DNA of 64,000 bases from Gammaproteobacteria bacterium BRH_c0 (GTDB lineage Bacteria > Pseudomonadota > Gammaproteobacteria > Pseudomonadales > Porticoccaceae): contig LADM01000051.1 in NCBI GenBank assembly GCA_000961645.1, forward strand, positions 1 to 64,000. The letters run 5' to 3'. Shown here piece by piece: positions 24,875 through 35,501 of this stretch. The notes beneath the pieces are model-generated. The model ran no database searches, was not told where the DNA came from, and was given only the letters and a program-made list of their open reading frames with translations. Position 1 is the first letter of the stretch. Every line of letters begins with the position of its first letter. A program made the translations under genes and the position numbers.

Positions 24875-25645
24875 ATGACCCAGGCGGTTGCAACAGAGCT
24901 CACTGGCCACCCACTGCGTCATGTGGCCATTATTATGGATGGCAATAACCGCTGGGCCCGGCAGCGCGGCGTTGCCGGTATCAACGGCCACAAGGAAGGT
25001 GTCGAGCGGGTCAGGGAGGTGCTGGATGCCTGTGCCCGTCACCGGATTGATGTGCTGACCCTGTTTGCGTTCAGCAGCGAAAACTGGACGCGCCCGGCGC
25101 CGGAAGTGCGCGGCCTGATGTCCCTGTTCGCCTCCTACCTTAAATCCGAGATTAATCAGCTGTGTGAGCGCAATATCCGCCTCCGCGTCATCGGCCAGCG
25201 TTCGCGCTTCAGCGAGCGTTTGCAAAAACTGATCAGCGACGCAGAGCACCGTACCCGTTTCGGCACCCGTACCCTGGTGCTGGCCGTCGACTACGGCGGG
25301 CGTTGGGACATCGTCCAGGCGGCGAAAACCCTGGCCAGCCAGGTGGAAACCGGCAACCTGCGTTCCGAAGACATCACAGAAGCACATTTTGCCAAAGGCC
25401 TCTGTCTGGCGGACCTGCCGGAGCCGGATCTCTGTATCCGCACCGCTGGCGAGCAGCGTGTCAGCAATTTTCTGCTGTGGCAGATGGCTTACACCGAGTT
25501 CTATTTCTCCCCGGCCTACTGGCCGGACTTTACCGGTGCTGCCTTTGATCAGGCCGTGGAAGACTATCAACAGCGCCAGCGTCGCTTCGGCCAGTCCTCG
25601 GGCAGCAGTGCCCAGCAGCGGGGATTGGAGAGCAGCAGTGCTTAA
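24875..25645 (+). CDS. uppS: Undecaprenyl diphosphate synthase
   Basis: UppS extends farnesyl diphosphate with eight isopentenyl units in cis to make the C55 lipid carrier for cell-wall and O-antigen synthesis. The 256-residue protein carries the catalytic HVAIIMDGNNRWARQRG, the FAFSSENWTRP motif and the C-terminal DLCIRTAGEQRVSNFLLWQ..Y.E.YF block typical of cis-prenyltransferases. It starts 44 bases after frr and its end overlaps cdsA by 8 bases, so the lipid genes form one unit with the translation genes. Confidence 0.97.
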   Translation: MTQAVATELTGHPLRHVAIIMDGNNRWARQRGVAGINGHKEGVERVREVLDACARHRIDVLTLFAFSSENWTRPAPEVRGLMSLFASYLKSEINQLCERNIRLRVIGQRSRFSERLQKLISDAEHRTRFGTRTLVLAVDYGGRWDIVQAAKTLASQVETGNLRSEDITEAHFAKGLCLADLPEPDLCIRTAGEQRVSNFLLWQMAYTEFYFSPAYWPDFTGAAFDQAVEDYQQRQRRFGQSSGSSAQQRGLESSSA

Positions 25646-26489
25646 ACAACGCATTCTGACAGCCATTGTGCTGGCCGCTGTTTTTCTGGGTGCACTGTTT
25701 GGGCTTGAGGCGCAACAGTTTGCCCTCTTTGCCGGGCTTGTCATTGGCGTCGGCGCCTGGGAGTGGTCGGGCTTGTCTGGCCTTCAGCATACCTTTGCGC
25801 GTATTGCCTATCCGCTTGTCCTGGCACTGTTGATGGTACTGGCTTTTATCGCCTGCGGATTTGTGGCTGGCGAACTTCAGCCCGAGACTATCCGTAGCCT
25901 GTTGCTGGCAGGCGCCATCTGGTGGGCACTGGCCCTGCTGTGGGTGCAGGGCTACCCCAGTAGCGCCATCCTGTGGGGCAGCGTTGCGGCACGCCTGGTC
26001 ATGGGTGTGGCAGTGCTTCTGCCCGCCTGGCTGGGAATGGTGGTGCTTAGTTATTTTGATGAAGGCGAATGGCTGATCCTGCTGGTTGTGCTGGTGGTGG
26101 CCTGCGCCGATGTGGGGGCCTATTTCAGCGGTCGAGCCCTGGGGCGCCACAAACTGGCGCCGGCGGTCAGTCCTGGCAAAACCCTGGAGGGGCTGGTCGG
26201 TGGCCTGGTGACTGTCCTTGTCGTGGCATCGCTGTTCTTGCTGTTTGTTCCCGGGCACCACGACCGCTGGTGGCAGTGGGCGCTTATCGTGGCGCTTACC
26301 GCTTTGGCATCGGTGCTGGGGGATCTGCTCGAAAGCATGGTCAAGCGCCAGCGCGGCGTGAAGGACAGCGGCTCGATCCTGCCCGGTCACGGCGGGCTGC
26401 TGGATCGCATTGACAGTCTGACGGCGGCGCTGCCGGTGTTCAGTCTTTTATATCTCCTGCTCATAGTGGATGGTCCATGGCGGAGCTGA
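25638..26489 (+). CDS. cdsA: Phosphatidate cytidylyltransferase (CDP-diglyceride synthase)
   Basis: CdsA makes CDP-diacylglycerol from phosphatidate and CTP in the inner membrane, the branch point of phospholipid synthesis. The 283-residue product is almost entirely hydrophobic helices and ends with the family signature [25 protein letters not shown]. The start is the GTG at 25638: GGAG stands 7 bases upstream, and the protein then begins [12 protein letters not shown], as expected. Longer in-frame sequence reaching back to 25389 is only the alternative frame of uppS. It overlaps uppS by 8 bases and ispC by 13. Confidence 0.97.
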   Translation: MLKQRILTAIVLAAVFLGALFGLEAQQFALFAGLVIGVGAWEWSGLSGLQHTFARIAYPLVLALLMVLAFIACGFVAGELQPETIRSLLLAGAIWWALALLWVQGYPSSAILWGSVAARLVMGVAVLLPAWLGMVVLSYFDEGEWLILLVVLVVACADVGAYFSGRALGRHKLAPAVSPGKTLEGLVGGLVTVLVVASLFLLFVPGHHDRWWQWALIVALTALASVLGDLLESMVKRQRGVKDSGSILPGHGGLLDRIDSLTAALPVFSLLYLLLIVDGPWRS

Positions 26490-27667
26490 TTACTATTCTC
26501 GGGTCTTCCGGGTCCATTGGTGTCAGCACCCTTGATATCGTCGCCCGCCACCCCGATCGCTACCAGGTTTTTGCCCTCACTGGCCACAGCCGCATCGATG
26601 TGCTGGCTGCGCAATCTCGGCAATTCAGGCCGCGCTATGTGGTGACAGGCTCGCAACAAAGTGCTGACCTTTTGCAGGGGCAGGTTCCGGTCGGGACAGA
26701 AGTACTATGGGGCGAACAGGCGCTGGTGGATGTCGCCTCCCATCCCGAAGTGGATTCCGTGATGGCTGCAATTGTCGGTGCTGCCGGGTTGCTGCCCACC
26801 CTCGCCGCGGCCCGTGCCGGTAAGCGGGTGCTGCTGGCCAACAAGGAGTCGCTGGTGATGGCCGGGGCGCTGTTTATGGATGCGGTGCGGGACGGCGGGG
26901 CCACGCTGCTGCCCATCGACAGCGAGCACAATGCCATCTTCCAGTGCTTGCCCTGCGTGGCGGGCAAGGTGGAGACTGGCGGAGTGAGCCGGATCCTGCT
27001 GTCGGGGTCGGGCGGGCCGTTCCGTACCCGCCCTCTGGCTGAATTGCAGCACGTTACTCCCGCCGAAGCCTGTGCCCACCCCAACTGGGTGATGGGGCAA
27101 AAGATCTCGGTGGATTCAGCCACCATGATGAACAAGGGCCTGGAGCTGATCGAAGCCTGCTGGCTGTTTGGCGTGGCAGCGGATTTTGTCGAAGTGGTGA
27201 TTCACCCGCAGAGTATTATCCACTCCCTGGTTGCCTACAGCGATGGTTCGGTGCTGGCCCAGCTCGGCAATCCCGATATGCGCACGCCCATCGCCCATGC
27301 CCTGGCCTGGCCGCAGCGCATAGAATCCGGGGTCAAGCCCCTCAATCTGGTCGACATAGCGCGGCTCGATTTCGAGGCGCCCGACCTGGAGCGCTTCCCC
27401 TGTCTGGCGCTTGCCAGCAGTGCTGCCCGCAGTGGCAAGGACTATCCGGCGGCGCTCAATGCGGCCAATGAGGTGGCGGTGGCAGCCTTTCTTGCTGGCC
27501 ACATCCGTTTCCCCGATATTGCAACGGTGGTGGAAGCGGTGCTCAATAGTTGGCAGCCAAGCGAACCCAGCGACCTTGATGCAGTCCAACATGCCGACCG
27601 TCAGGCGCGAATCCTGGCCACTGACCAGATCCTGGCCATTAACAAAACGAAGGCGAGAATATCTTGA
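26477..27667 (+). CDS. ispC: 1-deoxy-D-xylulose 5-phosphate reductoisomerase
   Basis: IspC (Dxr) converts DXP to MEP with NADPH, the committed step of the non-mevalonate isoprenoid route. The 396-residue protein begins with the NADPH motif [14 protein letters not shown] and has LANKESLV and the metal and substrate residues in [21 protein letters not shown] and [26 protein letters not shown] follow. It overlaps cdsA by 13 bases and rseP by 4. IspD and IspF of the same pathway are also encoded in this window. Confidence 0.98.
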   Translation: MAELITILGSSGSIGVSTLDIVARHPDRYQVFALTGHSRIDVLAAQSRQFRPRYVVTGSQQSADLLQGQVPVGTEVLWGEQALVDVASHPEVDSVMAAIVGAAGLLPTLAAARAGKRVLLANKESLVMAGALFMDAVRDGGATLLPIDSEHNAIFQCLPCVAGKVETGGVSRILLSGSGGPFRTRPLAELQHVTPAEACAHPNWVMGQKISVDSATMMNKGLELIEACWLFGVAADFVEVVIHPQSIIHSLVAYSDGSVLAQLGNPDMRTPIAHALAWPQRIESGVKPLNLVDIARLDFEAPDLERFPCLALASSAARSGKDYPAALNAANEVAVAAFLAGHIRFPDIATVVEAVLNSWQPSEPSDLDAVQHADRQARILATDQILAINKTKARIS

Positions 27668-29022
27668 TTGATACCCTGCAAATGATTTTTTTCACCCTTA
27701 TCGCCCTCGGCGTACTGGTGACAGTCCACGAATTTGGCCACTTCTGGGTGGCGCGACGCTGTGGCGTCAAGGTGTTGCGCTTCTCCATCGGTTTTGGCCC
27801 ACCCCTGTTGCGCTGGAATGACCGCCGCGGCACGGAGTACGTGATCGCCGCGCTGCCCCTCGGTGGCTATGTGAAAATGCTCGATGAACGGGAGGCTCCC
27901 GTAGCCGACACTGAGCGCAGCGAGGCGTTTAACACCAAGACTGTGTGGCAACGCATGGCGGTGGTGGTGGCCGGTCCCGCGGCCAATTTTTTGCTGGCGA
28001 TTGCCGCTTTCTGGATTGTCTACCTGCTGGGCATACAGGGTGTAGCACCGATTGTCGGCCAGGTTGCCGACGGCACTGTGGCAGCGCGTGCCGGCCTGGA
28101 GTCGGGTCAGGAAATTCTCGCCGTTGACGGCGAGCCTACCCCTACCTGGCAGGCGCTGGGAGAGCAGCTGGTGCGCAGGATAGGGGAGGAGGGCATCATC
28201 TCCTTCACGGTCAAATACCCCGGCTCCACTCTTGAATACACCACCGAGGCCGAGTTGCGCGGCTGGCAGGTGGATACGGATAACCCCGATCCCATTGGCA
28301 GCATCGGCATTGACCTCTATACCCCGGAGATACTGCCGGTGGCTGCGCTGGTGGTGGAGGGAGACCCCGCCGACCAGGCCGGACTTGAAAGCGGTGATCG
28401 CATCCTGAGGGTGAATGGCGACGCCATCGAGAGTTGGTCGGCCTGGGTCGAGAGTGTTCGCTCCCGGCCTGGACAAAGCCTGGCAGTAGCAGTGCAGCGC
28501 GGTGAGCAGGTGCTTGATCTGACCATTATCCCCAAGGGGGTGGTGCAGGCCAATGGTGAAACAGTGGGTCAGGTGGGCATGACGGTGAAGATGCCGGAGT
28601 GGCCGGAGCAGATGATCCGCAAAATCGATTACGGTCCGCTCGCTGCCCTCGGCGCTGCCAGTCATCAGACCTGGCGCACAACCGGTCTGGTGCTCGATTC
28701 CATTAAAAAAATGCTGACCGGGTTAATTTCGCCCAAGCACTTGAGTGGCCCCATAACCATTGCTAAAGTGGCGGGCGCTTCGGCCCAGTACGGAGTCGCT
28801 TCCTATCTTGGCTTTCTGGCGTTGCTCAGTGTCAGTCTCGGGGTGTTGAATCTGCTGCCGGTGCCGGTGCTGGATGGCGGGCATTTGCTCTACTATCTGA
28901 TCGAGGCAGTCAAGGGCAGCCCGGTTTCTGAAAAGATCCAGATGGCGGGTTACCGCGTCGGGCTGTTTTTGGTGATTGGCTTGATGGTGATGGCCCTTTA
29001 CAATGATGTATCAAGGCTCTAG
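27664..29022 (+). CDS. rseP: RIP zinc metalloprotease RseP
   Basis: RseP is the inner-membrane site-2 protease that cuts the anti-sigma factor RseA during envelope stress and clears signal-peptide remnants. The 452-residue protein has [11 protein letters not shown] (the zinc HExxH) in the first helix, two PDZ domains between about residues 110 and 320, and [16 protein letters not shown] near the C-terminal helices, which supplies the third zinc ligand. The start is a TTG that overlaps the ispC stop (TTGA, 4 bases), so translation is probably coupled. Confidence 0.97.
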   Translation: MIDTLQMIFFTLIALGVLVTVHEFGHFWVARRCGVKVLRFSIGFGPPLLRWNDRRGTEYVIAALPLGGYVKMLDEREAPVADTERSEAFNTKTVWQRMAVVVAGPAANFLLAIAAFWIVYLLGIQGVAPIVGQVADGTVAARAGLESGQEILAVDGEPTPTWQALGEQLVRRIGEEGIISFTVKYPGSTLEYTTEAELRGWQVDTDNPDPIGSIGIDLYTPEILPVAALVVEGDPADQAGLESGDRILRVNGDAIESWSAWVESVRSRPGQSLAVAVQRGEQVLDLTIIPKGVVQANGETVGQVGMTVKMPEWPEQMIRKIDYGPLAALGAASHQTWRTTGLVLDSIKKMLTGLISPKHLSGPITIAKVAGASAQYGVASYLGFLALLSVSLGVLNLLPVPVLDGGHLLYYLIEAVKGSPVSEKIQMAGYRVGLFLVIGLMVMALYNDVSRL

Positions 29023-29060
29023 GTCACAATGACAACAACAACCCACAAATCTGGTCTGTT

Positions 29061-31424
29061 ATGAAGCGTTTTCTGTTACTGGTTCTTTGTCTGACCGCCT
29101 CCCTTGCCCGGGCTGAAGTGTTTCAGGTGGAGGACATTCGTCTCGAAGGTCTCCAGCGTGTCAGTGCCGGTACGGTGTTTTCCTCCATGCCTGTCAGTGT
29201 TGGCGATCTGGTAGACGACAGGAGTTTCAAGGACATTACCCGCACCCTGTTCCGCTCCGGTTATTTTGATGATATCCAGGTAGCTCGCGATGGCACGGTG
29301 CTGATTATCGCGGTCAAGGAGCGGCCTGCGGTGGCCGAAATTACCTTTGAAGGTAACAAGGCCATCAAAACCGAAGACCTGATGAAGGCCCTGCGCGACA
29401 ATGGCCTTGCTGAAGGCCAGATCTTTCGCCAGACCATCCTCGAGGGCATGATCCAGGAACTGCAACGCCAGTATGTGGCCCAGGGGCGCTACGGCGCGGT
29501 GGTAAAAACATCGGTTGAGGAGTTGCCCCGCAACCGGGTGGCCATCAAGGTCGATGTCAGCGAAGGCGATGTCGCCAAGATCAAGCACATCAACATTATC
29601 GGCGCCCAGGCGTTTGACCAGGATGAGCTGATCGATATTTTTGAAGTGAAAACCACCGGCTGGTTTTCATGGATTTCCGGCAATGACAAATATGCCCGGG
29701 AAAAACTCGCCGGTGATCTGGAAAAACTGCAATCCTGGTACCTGGATCGCGGTTATCTCAAATTTGCCATTGACTCCACACAGGTGTCCATCAGCCCCGA
29801 CAAGCAGGCGGTGTATATCTCGATCAATGTGATCGAGGGCGATGTGTATACGGTCAGTGAGGTAGCTCTGGCTGGCGACCTGGTGATTCCGGAAGCCGAA
29901 GTGCGTCGTCTGATCAGGCTCAAGGAGGGCGATACGTTCTCCCAGCAGTTGATGACCAGCACCAACGAAAGCATCATCCGCCGCTTTGGTGACGAAGGTT
30001 ATACCTTTACCGAGGTTGAAGGCTTCCCCGAGATTGAGGACAAAAACAAAACCGCCAAGGTCACCTTCCTTGTCAATCCTGGCAAGCGCGCCTATGTGCG
30101 GCGCATCGAATTCCGTGGCAATACCAAGACCAGCGATGAAGTGTTGCGCCGCGAAATGCGCCAGATGGAGGGCGGTTCGGCGTCGACCGCGTTGATCGAC
30201 CACTCCAAGGTGCGTCTTGAGCGGCTCGGTTTCTTTAAGGGTGTTGAAGTGGAGACCCGCGAGGTTCCCGGCACCCCTGACCAGGTCGATGTCTTTTATA
30301 CGGTTGAGGAGCAACCCTCCGGCAGTATCGGCGCCAGCGTCGGCTTTGCCCAGGGTACAGGCTTGGTACTGGGTGCCAATTTGCAGGAGAACAACTTCCT
30401 CGGCAGTGGCAACAAGGTGGGTGTCGGTCTTAACCGCAGTACTTATCAGACCAGCCTGCAGTTTTCCTACACCGACCCCTATTTCACCACCGATGGTGTC
30501 AGCGCAGGTTTCAACGTTTTCTATCGTTCCACGGATTACGGTGAGTTCAACCTGGCAAACTACACCACAGACAGCTTTGGCAGTGGTGTGAACTTTGCCT
30601 ATCCCCTGTCAGAGGTTGCCAGCCTTGGCTTTGGTTTCAACTATGAAAATCTCACCATTGACCTGGGATCCTTCACTTCCAAGGAAATTGAAGATTTTGT
30701 TTTCGATAATGGTGACGAGTACAACATTTTTACCTTCAATGTAAACTGGGTCAGATCTACCCTGAACCGCGGTGTGTTTGCCACCCGTGGTACCAATCAG
30801 CGCATCAGCCTCGATGTGGCCACACCGGGCAGCGATGTTGAATACTACCGCTTGTCCTATTCCGGTCAGTACTACCGTCCGATCACTGACAGCCTGACCC
30901 TCAAGCTGCGCACCGAGCTGGGCTACGGCGATGCCTACGGCGATACCAGCCGCCTGCCATTCTTCAAGAATTACTACGGTGGTGGTTTTGGCTCGGTGCG
31001 AGGCTTCAAGCGCAACACCCTCGGACCGCGCGATACCCCGGCACAAATCTGTTCCGACGGCACATTGCCCTCGCAAAATCCCGACTGTGAACTGGTTGAT
31101 GTTGACGAATCAGATCCATTCGGCGGCAACATTCTCGCCGAGGTGGGAGCGGAAATTATTTTCCCGCTGCCGTTCCTCAAGGACCAGCGCTCAGTACAGG
31201 CTTCATTCTTCTTTGATGCCGGTAACGTGTTTGATACCGACTGTGGCGAAACCCAGATCAATTGCTTTGAGCCCGATGCCGGGGAACTGCGCTATGCGGT
31301 TGGTGTAGGCGGCACCTGGCTGAGTGGCTTTGGCCCCATTACGGTCAGCCTGGGCAAGGCACTTAATTCCGGCCCCGAGGACGAAGAAGAATTCTTCCAG
31401 TTCTCTTTGGGACAGACTTTCTGA
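29061..31424 (+). CDS. bamA: Outer membrane protein assembly factor BamA
   Basis: BamA is the central beta-barrel of the BAM complex that folds outer-membrane proteins. The 787-residue precursor has a signal peptide (cleavage near LARA-EVF). Five POTRA domains follow to about residue 420, then a 16-strand barrel. The lid-loop motif GSVRGFKRNTLGP is present, and the protein ends in phenylalanine (FSLGQTF), as barrel insertion requires. It lies 38 bases after rseP and 46 before skp, the normal neighbours. Confidence 0.98.
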   Translation: MKRFLLLVLCLTASLARAEVFQVEDIRLEGLQRVSAGTVFSSMPVSVGDLVDDRSFKDITRTLFRSGYFDDIQVARDGTVLIIAVKERPAVAEITFEGNKAIKTEDLMKALRDNGLAEGQIFRQTILEGMIQELQRQYVAQGRYGAVVKTSVEELPRNRVAIKVDVSEGDVAKIKHINIIGAQAFDQDELIDIFEVKTTGWFSWISGNDKYAREKLAGDLEKLQSWYLDRGYLKFAIDSTQVSISPDKQAVYISINVIEGDVYTVSEVALAGDLVIPEAEVRRLIRLKEGDTFSQQLMTSTNESIIRRFGDEGYTFTEVEGFPEIEDKNKTAKVTFLVNPGKRAYVRRIEFRGNTKTSDEVLRREMRQMEGGSASTALIDHSKVRLERLGFFKGVEVETREVPGTPDQVDVFYTVEEQPSGSIGASVGFAQGTGLVLGANLQENNFLGSGNKVGVGLNRSTYQTSLQFSYTDPYFTTDGVSAGFNVFYRSTDYGEFNLANYTTDSFGSGVNFAYPLSEVASLGFGFNYENLTIDLGSFTSKEIEDFVFDNGDEYNIFTFNVNWVRSTLNRGVFATRGTNQRISLDVATPGSDVEYYRLSYSGQYYRPITDSLTLKLRTELGYGDAYGDTSRLPFFKNYYGGGFGSVRGFKRNTLGPRDTPAQICSDGTLPSQNPDCELVDVDESDPFGGNILAEVGAEIIFPLPFLKDQRSVQASFFFDAGNVFDTDCGETQINCFEPDAGELRYAVGVGGTWLSGFGPITVSLGKALNSGPEDEEEFFQFSLGQTF

Positions 31425-31470
31425 TCTGCAACTGGCTATACATTAAATCAACAACCAACGGAGATCCTGT

Positions 31471-31983
31471 GTGCGTAATTTAAAAACTGTTCTGTTTGTT
31501 ATGGCGACATTCCTGAGTGTATCTGCTCTGGCGGAAAGCAAAATTGCTGTAGTGGATATCGGCGCTGCCATTTTCGGATCAGAGGTGGCGAAAAAGCGTC
31601 AGGGTGAACTCCAGGCACAATCAGAGTACGCATCCCTGCAGGCGAAATACGACAGCACTGCTGCCGATATCAATGCCCTGCAGAAAGAAGCCGAATCCAA
31701 GCGCCTGACCTGGTCAGAAGAGCAAGCCGCTGATTACCAGAAAAAAATGGAGTACATGCGTGCCGATATTGAACTCACAGCCCGCAAGCTGGAAGGTGAA
31801 GTGCGCGGCCTGCAAAACAGCATCGTCAAGGAGCTGCAACCCAAGGCGCTGGAAGCTCTCCAGGAGCTGGTCAAGCAGGAATCCGTGGATATTCTTCTGC
31901 GTTCCGAGGCTGTCCTGCTGGCTGATCCCCAGATCAACCTGACGGCCAAGCTGACTGAACGCTTGAACCAGAAAACCAAGTAG
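31471..31983 (+). CDS. skp: Periplasmic chaperone Skp/OmpH
   Basis: Skp is a trimeric, jellyfish-shaped periplasmic holdase that protects outer-membrane proteins on their way to BamA. The 170-residue precursor has a signal peptide ending SALA-ESKIAVVD, and the middle is a long charged coiled coil (about residues 45-130) typical of the tentacles. The start codon is GTG, with GGAG before it. The gene lies between bamA and lpxD as in other gammaproteobacteria. Confidence 0.94.
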   Translation: MRNLKTVLFVMATFLSVSALAESKIAVVDIGAAIFGSEVAKKRQGELQAQSEYASLQAKYDSTAADINALQKEAESKRLTWSEEQAADYQKKMEYMRADIELTARKLEGEVRGLQNSIVKELQPKALEALQELVKQESVDILLRSEAVLLADPQINLTAKLTERLNQKTK

Positions 31984-32013
31984 TTCTGATCCATCGCAAA
32001 TTTCCTGAACCGG

Positions 32014-33036
32014 ATGACTACAACCTTCGCCCTGCGAGAACTGGCTGATTTCCTGAAGGCTGAACTACAGGGCGACCCCGAGTCCGAAATCAGGCGCCTC
32101 AATACGCTCCAGGATGGCGGTACCGGTGATCTGGCGTTTCTAGCCAGCAACGCATACCGCCGATATCTGCAGGATACCAGGGCAACGGCGGTGATCCTCA
32201 GCCGCGAAGATGCGGTCGGCTTTACTGGCAATGCTCTGATCCACCCCAATCCCTATGTGGCTTACGCCAAGGTCACTGCCCTCTTTCAACCTGTCAGCGG
32301 CGAGGCAGCGGGTATTCATCCCACTGCGGTTGTCGACGAAACAGCTATTGTTCCCGCCTCGGCCTGCATTGGGCCCTGGGCCGTGATTGAGTCCGGGGTG
32401 CAGCTGGGGGAAGCGGTGATTATTGGCGCCGGATGTTTTATCGGTGCCAACAGCGTGATTGGCGACAACTCCCGTCTGCACCCCCATGTCACTGTCTATC
32501 AGGGTTCTGCCATTGGTCAGCGGGCAGTGGTGCACAGCGGTGCCGTGCTGGGCGCCGATGGCTTTGGTTTTGCCAATGAGGGTGGCCGGTGGTTGAAAAT
32601 TCATCAGCTGGGTGCCGTTGAGATTGGCAACGATGTCGAAATCGGCGCCTGTACCACCATTGATCGTGGTGCCCTGGGCAATACGGTGATCGGCAGTGGC
32701 GTTATTATCGACAACCTCGTGCAGATAGCCCACAACGTACGGGTCGGTGACGGTAGTGCCATCGCCGGTTGCGTGGGCATAGCTGGCAGCACGGTGGTGG
32801 GCAAGCACTGTGTGCTTGCTGGTGGCGTTGGCCTGGTGGGGCATATCGAGTTGTGTGATGGCGTCACAGTCACGGCCTGCAGCATGGTTACCAGTTCCAT
32901 TGCCACTCCTGGCGTTTATTCATCCGGCACGCCCTTTGACGACAACCGTCAGTGGAAGAAAAACGCTATCCGTTTCGGCCAGCTTGACGAAATCTACCGG
33001 CGCCTGGCAAAACTTGAAAAACAACCGACGAAGTAA
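32014..33036 (+). CDS. lpxD: UDP-3-O-acylglucosamine N-acyltransferase
   Basis: LpxD adds the second hydroxyacyl chain to UDP-glucosamine in lipid A synthesis. The 340-residue protein has an N-terminal uridine-binding domain (residues 1-100), then a left-handed beta helix of hexapeptide repeats. Its catalytic-histidine region is in VQIAHNVRVGDGSAIAGC, and DGFGFANEGGRWLKIHQLG is a family signature. A short C-terminal helix ends the chain. It is followed 28 bases later by fabZ. Confidence 0.98.
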   Translation: MTTTFALRELADFLKAELQGDPESEIRRLNTLQDGGTGDLAFLASNAYRRYLQDTRATAVILSREDAVGFTGNALIHPNPYVAYAKVTALFQPVSGEAAGIHPTAVVDETAIVPASACIGPWAVIESGVQLGEAVIIGAGCFIGANSVIGDNSRLHPHVTVYQGSAIGQRAVVHSGAVLGADGFGFANEGGRWLKIHQLGAVEIGNDVEIGACTTIDRGALGNTVIGSGVIIDNLVQIAHNVRVGDGSAIAGCVGIAGSTVVGKHCVLAGGVGLVGHIELCDGVTVTACSMVTSSIATPGVYSSGTPFDDNRQWKKNAIRFGQLDEIYRRLAKLEKQPTK

Positions 33037-33064
33037 AACCCAGCGATATTTTTGAGGCAATCTA

Positions 33065-33502
33065 ATGGACATCAATCAGATCAAGAAGCTTTTGCCACAC
33101 CGTTACCCGTTTTTGCTGGTTGACCGGGTGGTGGAGCTGGTGCCGGGCGAACGGATTCTTGCCTACAAAAATATTACTGCCAATGAAGAAGTCTTCAACG
33201 GACACTTTCCCAATGCGCCGATTTTCCCCGGCGTGATGATTATCGAAGCCATGGCCCAGGCCGCCGGTGTGCTGGGTTTTGCCACGGTCAACAAGCAGGC
33301 CGAGGACAATACGCTCTATCTGTTTGCCGGTGTCGATGGGGTGCGCTTCAAGCGCCAGGTCATTCCCGGTGATCGCTTGATGCTGCACGCTGAAATTGAT
33401 TCAGTGAAGCGCAATATCTGGCGCTTTAACTGTCGCGCCACGGTCGATGAGCAGCTGGCCTGTGAGGCGCAGTTACTGTGTGCACTTCAGGAAATGGGTT
33501 AG
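33065..33502 (+). CDS. fabZ: 3-hydroxyacyl-ACP dehydratase
   Basis: FabZ removes water from 3-hydroxyacyl-ACP during fatty acid elongation and competes with LpxA and LpxD for 3-hydroxyacyl chains, which explains its place among lipid A genes. The 145-residue hot-dog-fold protein has [14 protein letters not shown]. The catalytic His is in [11 protein letters not shown] and the catalytic Glu in [12 protein letters not shown]. The length matches the family. lpxA starts 10 bases after its stop. Confidence 0.98.
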   Translation: MDINQIKKLLPHRYPFLLVDRVVELVPGERILAYKNITANEEVFNGHFPNAPIFPGVMIIEAMAQAAGVLGFATVNKQAEDNTLYLFAGVDGVRFKRQVIPGDRLMLHAEIDSVKRNIWRFNCRATVDEQLACEAQLLCALQEMG

Positions 33503-33512
33503 GAGTGGTTGC

Positions 33513-34283
33513 GTGATTGATCCGCGGGCCATTATCGACCCCTCTGCGACCATCGGTGCCAATGTCGAGATTGGTCCCTGGACCATGATCGGCCCCGACG
33601 TGGTGATCGGTGACAATACCGTTGTCAGCTCCCACGTGATTATCAAGGGGCCGACAGTCATCGGCAGCAACAACCGGATTCTCCAGTTTTCCAGCGTCGG
33701 TGAAGATACCCCTGATCTCAAGTACAGGGGGGAACCCACGCGCCTGGTGATCGGTGACAACAACACTATTCGCGAAGGTGTGACCATCCACCGCGGCACC
33801 GTGCAGGATCGTGGCGAAACCACTATCGGCAACAATAATCTGCTGATGGCCTATGTGCACGTGGGTCATGACTGTGTGATTGGCGACCACTGTATCCTTG
33901 TCAACAACGCCTCCCTGGCAGGGCATGTGGTGGTGGGGGACTGGTCAATCCTGTCCGGTTATGTGTTGGTTCACCAGTTCGTCAATATTGGCGCCCACAG
34001 TTTTGCCGGGGCGGCCACCTTCCTGACCCAGGATCTGCCTCCCTACATGATTGTGGCGGGCAATCCTGCTGCAGTGCGCACCATCAACAGCGAAGGTCTC
34101 AAGCGGCGCGGGTTTTCAGCCGAGCAGATTGCTGCCCTCAATCGCGCCTACAAGCTTATCTACCGCAAGGGTCTTAAACTTGACGAAGCCATTGCTGACC
34201 TTGAGGCAATGACTGACTGTGCCGATGTGATTGCCCCTCTGACGGACTTCCTCAAGTCTTCATCCCGCGGTATTGTCCGTTAG
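33513..34283 (+). CDS. lpxA: UDP-N-acetylglucosamine acyltransferase
   Basis: LpxA catalyses the first, reversible step of lipid A synthesis. The 256-residue protein is a left-handed beta helix. The hexapeptide coils begin IDPRAIIDPSATIGANVEIG, the catalytic histidine lies in LLMAYVHVGHDCVIGDHC, and an alpha-helical C-terminal domain follows SEGLKRRGFS. The start is the GTG at 33513, with AGGAG 7 bases upstream; in-frame sequence back to 33447 lies inside fabZ and is not conserved. Confidence 0.98.
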   Translation: MIDPRAIIDPSATIGANVEIGPWTMIGPDVVIGDNTVVSSHVIIKGPTVIGSNNRILQFSSVGEDTPDLKYRGEPTRLVIGDNNTIREGVTIHRGTVQDRGETTIGNNNLLMAYVHVGHDCVIGDHCILVNNASLAGHVVVGDWSILSGYVLVHQFVNIGAHSFAGAATFLTQDLPPYMIVAGNPAAVRTINSEGLKRRGFSAEQIAALNRAYKLIYRKGLKLDEAIADLEAMTDCADVIAPLTDFLKSSSRGIVR

Positions 34284-34334
34284 GAAATTGTCCGCTAGGG
34301 AATTGCCCGGCGCCACAGTAAACAAGGTAAATCC

Positions 34335-35501
34335 ATGAAGCAGCCTGTTCGAATTGGTATGGTCGCCGGTGAAGCTTCCGGCGACCAGCTTGGCGCTGCA
34401 CTGATGATTGCTCTCCGGGAGCACTATCCCGACGTCATTTTTGAGGGCATTGGTGGCGACCGCATGCTGGCCCTGGGCTTCAATTCCCTCTACCCCCAGG
34501 AGCGACTCGCGGTGATGGGCTTTGTGGAACCATTTAAACGATTGCCTGAATTATTGCGTATAAGACAAGGATTATTCAGGCATTTTGTTGCCACCAATAC
34601 CGATCTCATACTGGGTATCGACTCGCCGGATTTTAACCTCGGCCTTGAACTCAGGCTGCGCCGCCAGGGTTTGCTGGCTGCCCACTATGTCAGTCCCTCG
34701 GTGTGGGCCTGGCGCCAGGGCAGGATTAAAAAAATCGCCCGGGCCGTGGACATGATGCTGACCCTGTTTCCCTTCGAAAGTGCTTTTTACCGCCAGCACA
34801 ATGTCCCTGAAGCCTTTGTCGGCCATCCCCTGGCGGATCAGATTCCGCTCCAGCCTGATCAGGGCGCAGCGCGGCAGCGCCTGCAGTTGCCCACTGGTGA
34901 AAAATACCTGGCCATGATGCCCGGCAGTCGCGGCAGCGAAGTGGCGCTGATGGGGCCTCTTTTCCTGGATGTGGCACAGTGGCTGCTGGCGCAGCAACCG
35001 GATCTCAAGTTCCTGATTCCGTCCGCCAATCGTGAGCGTCACCAGCAGCTTGCAGAGCTGCTGCACACTAGGCCGCAATTGCCGGTCCAGCTGGTGGAAG
35101 GTAATTCCCACGCGGTGATGGAAGCCTGTGATGCGGTACTGCTGACCTCCGGCACCACGGCCCTCGAAGCCATGCTGCTGAAGAAACCCATGGTGGTGGC
35201 TTACAGAATGGGTGCGGCAAGCTACTGGCTGGTATCGAAATTGGTGAAGTCTCCGTTTATCTCCCTGCCCAATTTGCTGGCCGGCAAGGCGCTGGTGCCG
35301 GAGCTGATCCAGGATAACGCGACGGTCGACAGCCTCGGAGAGCAAATCCTTTTCCAGCTCACTGATAGCGAGCACCGGCAACAGCTGGTGCAGGCATTCA
35401 GCGATCTCCATCAAACACTGCGCCAGGATGCCAGCCACAAGGCCGCGGCTGCGCTGGCACAATTGATCGACGCCAGAGCTAGAGGGGAGGGTGTGCAGTG
35501 A
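34335..35501 (+). CDS. lpxB: Lipid-A-disaccharide synthase
   Basis: LpxB is the peripheral membrane GT-B glycosyltransferase that joins UDP-diacylglucosamine and lipid X. The 388-residue protein starts with the [14 protein letters not shown] donor motif and has [29 protein letters not shown] and the C-terminal nucleotide-binding [20 protein letters not shown]. The stop overlaps the rnhB start by 4 bases (GTGA). Together with lpxD, fabZ and lpxA it supplies the early Raetz pathway. Confidence 0.98.
   Translation: MKQPVRIGMVAGEASGDQLGAALMIALREHYPDVIFEGIGGDRMLALGFNSLYPQERLAVMGFVEPFKRLPELLRIRQGLFRHFVATNTDLILGIDSPDFNLGLELRLRRQGLLAAHYVSPSVWAWRQGRIKKIARAVDMMLTLFPFESAFYRQHNVPEAFVGHPLADQIPLQPDQGAARQRLQLPTGEKYLAMMPGSRGSEVALMGPLFLDVAQWLLAQQPDLKFLIPSANRERHQQLAELLHTRPQLPVQLVEGNSHAVMEACDAVLLTSGTTALEAMLLKKPMVVAYRMGAASYWLVSKLVKSPFISLPNLLAGKALVPELIQDNATVDSLGEQILFQLTDSEHRQQLVQAFSDLHQTLRQDASHKAAAALAQLIDARARGEGVQ

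Noticed and set aside
25389-25637. Upstream extension of cdsA
   Set aside because: The extension lies in an alternative frame of uppS and is not hydrophobic. The GTG at 25638 has a good ribosome-binding site.
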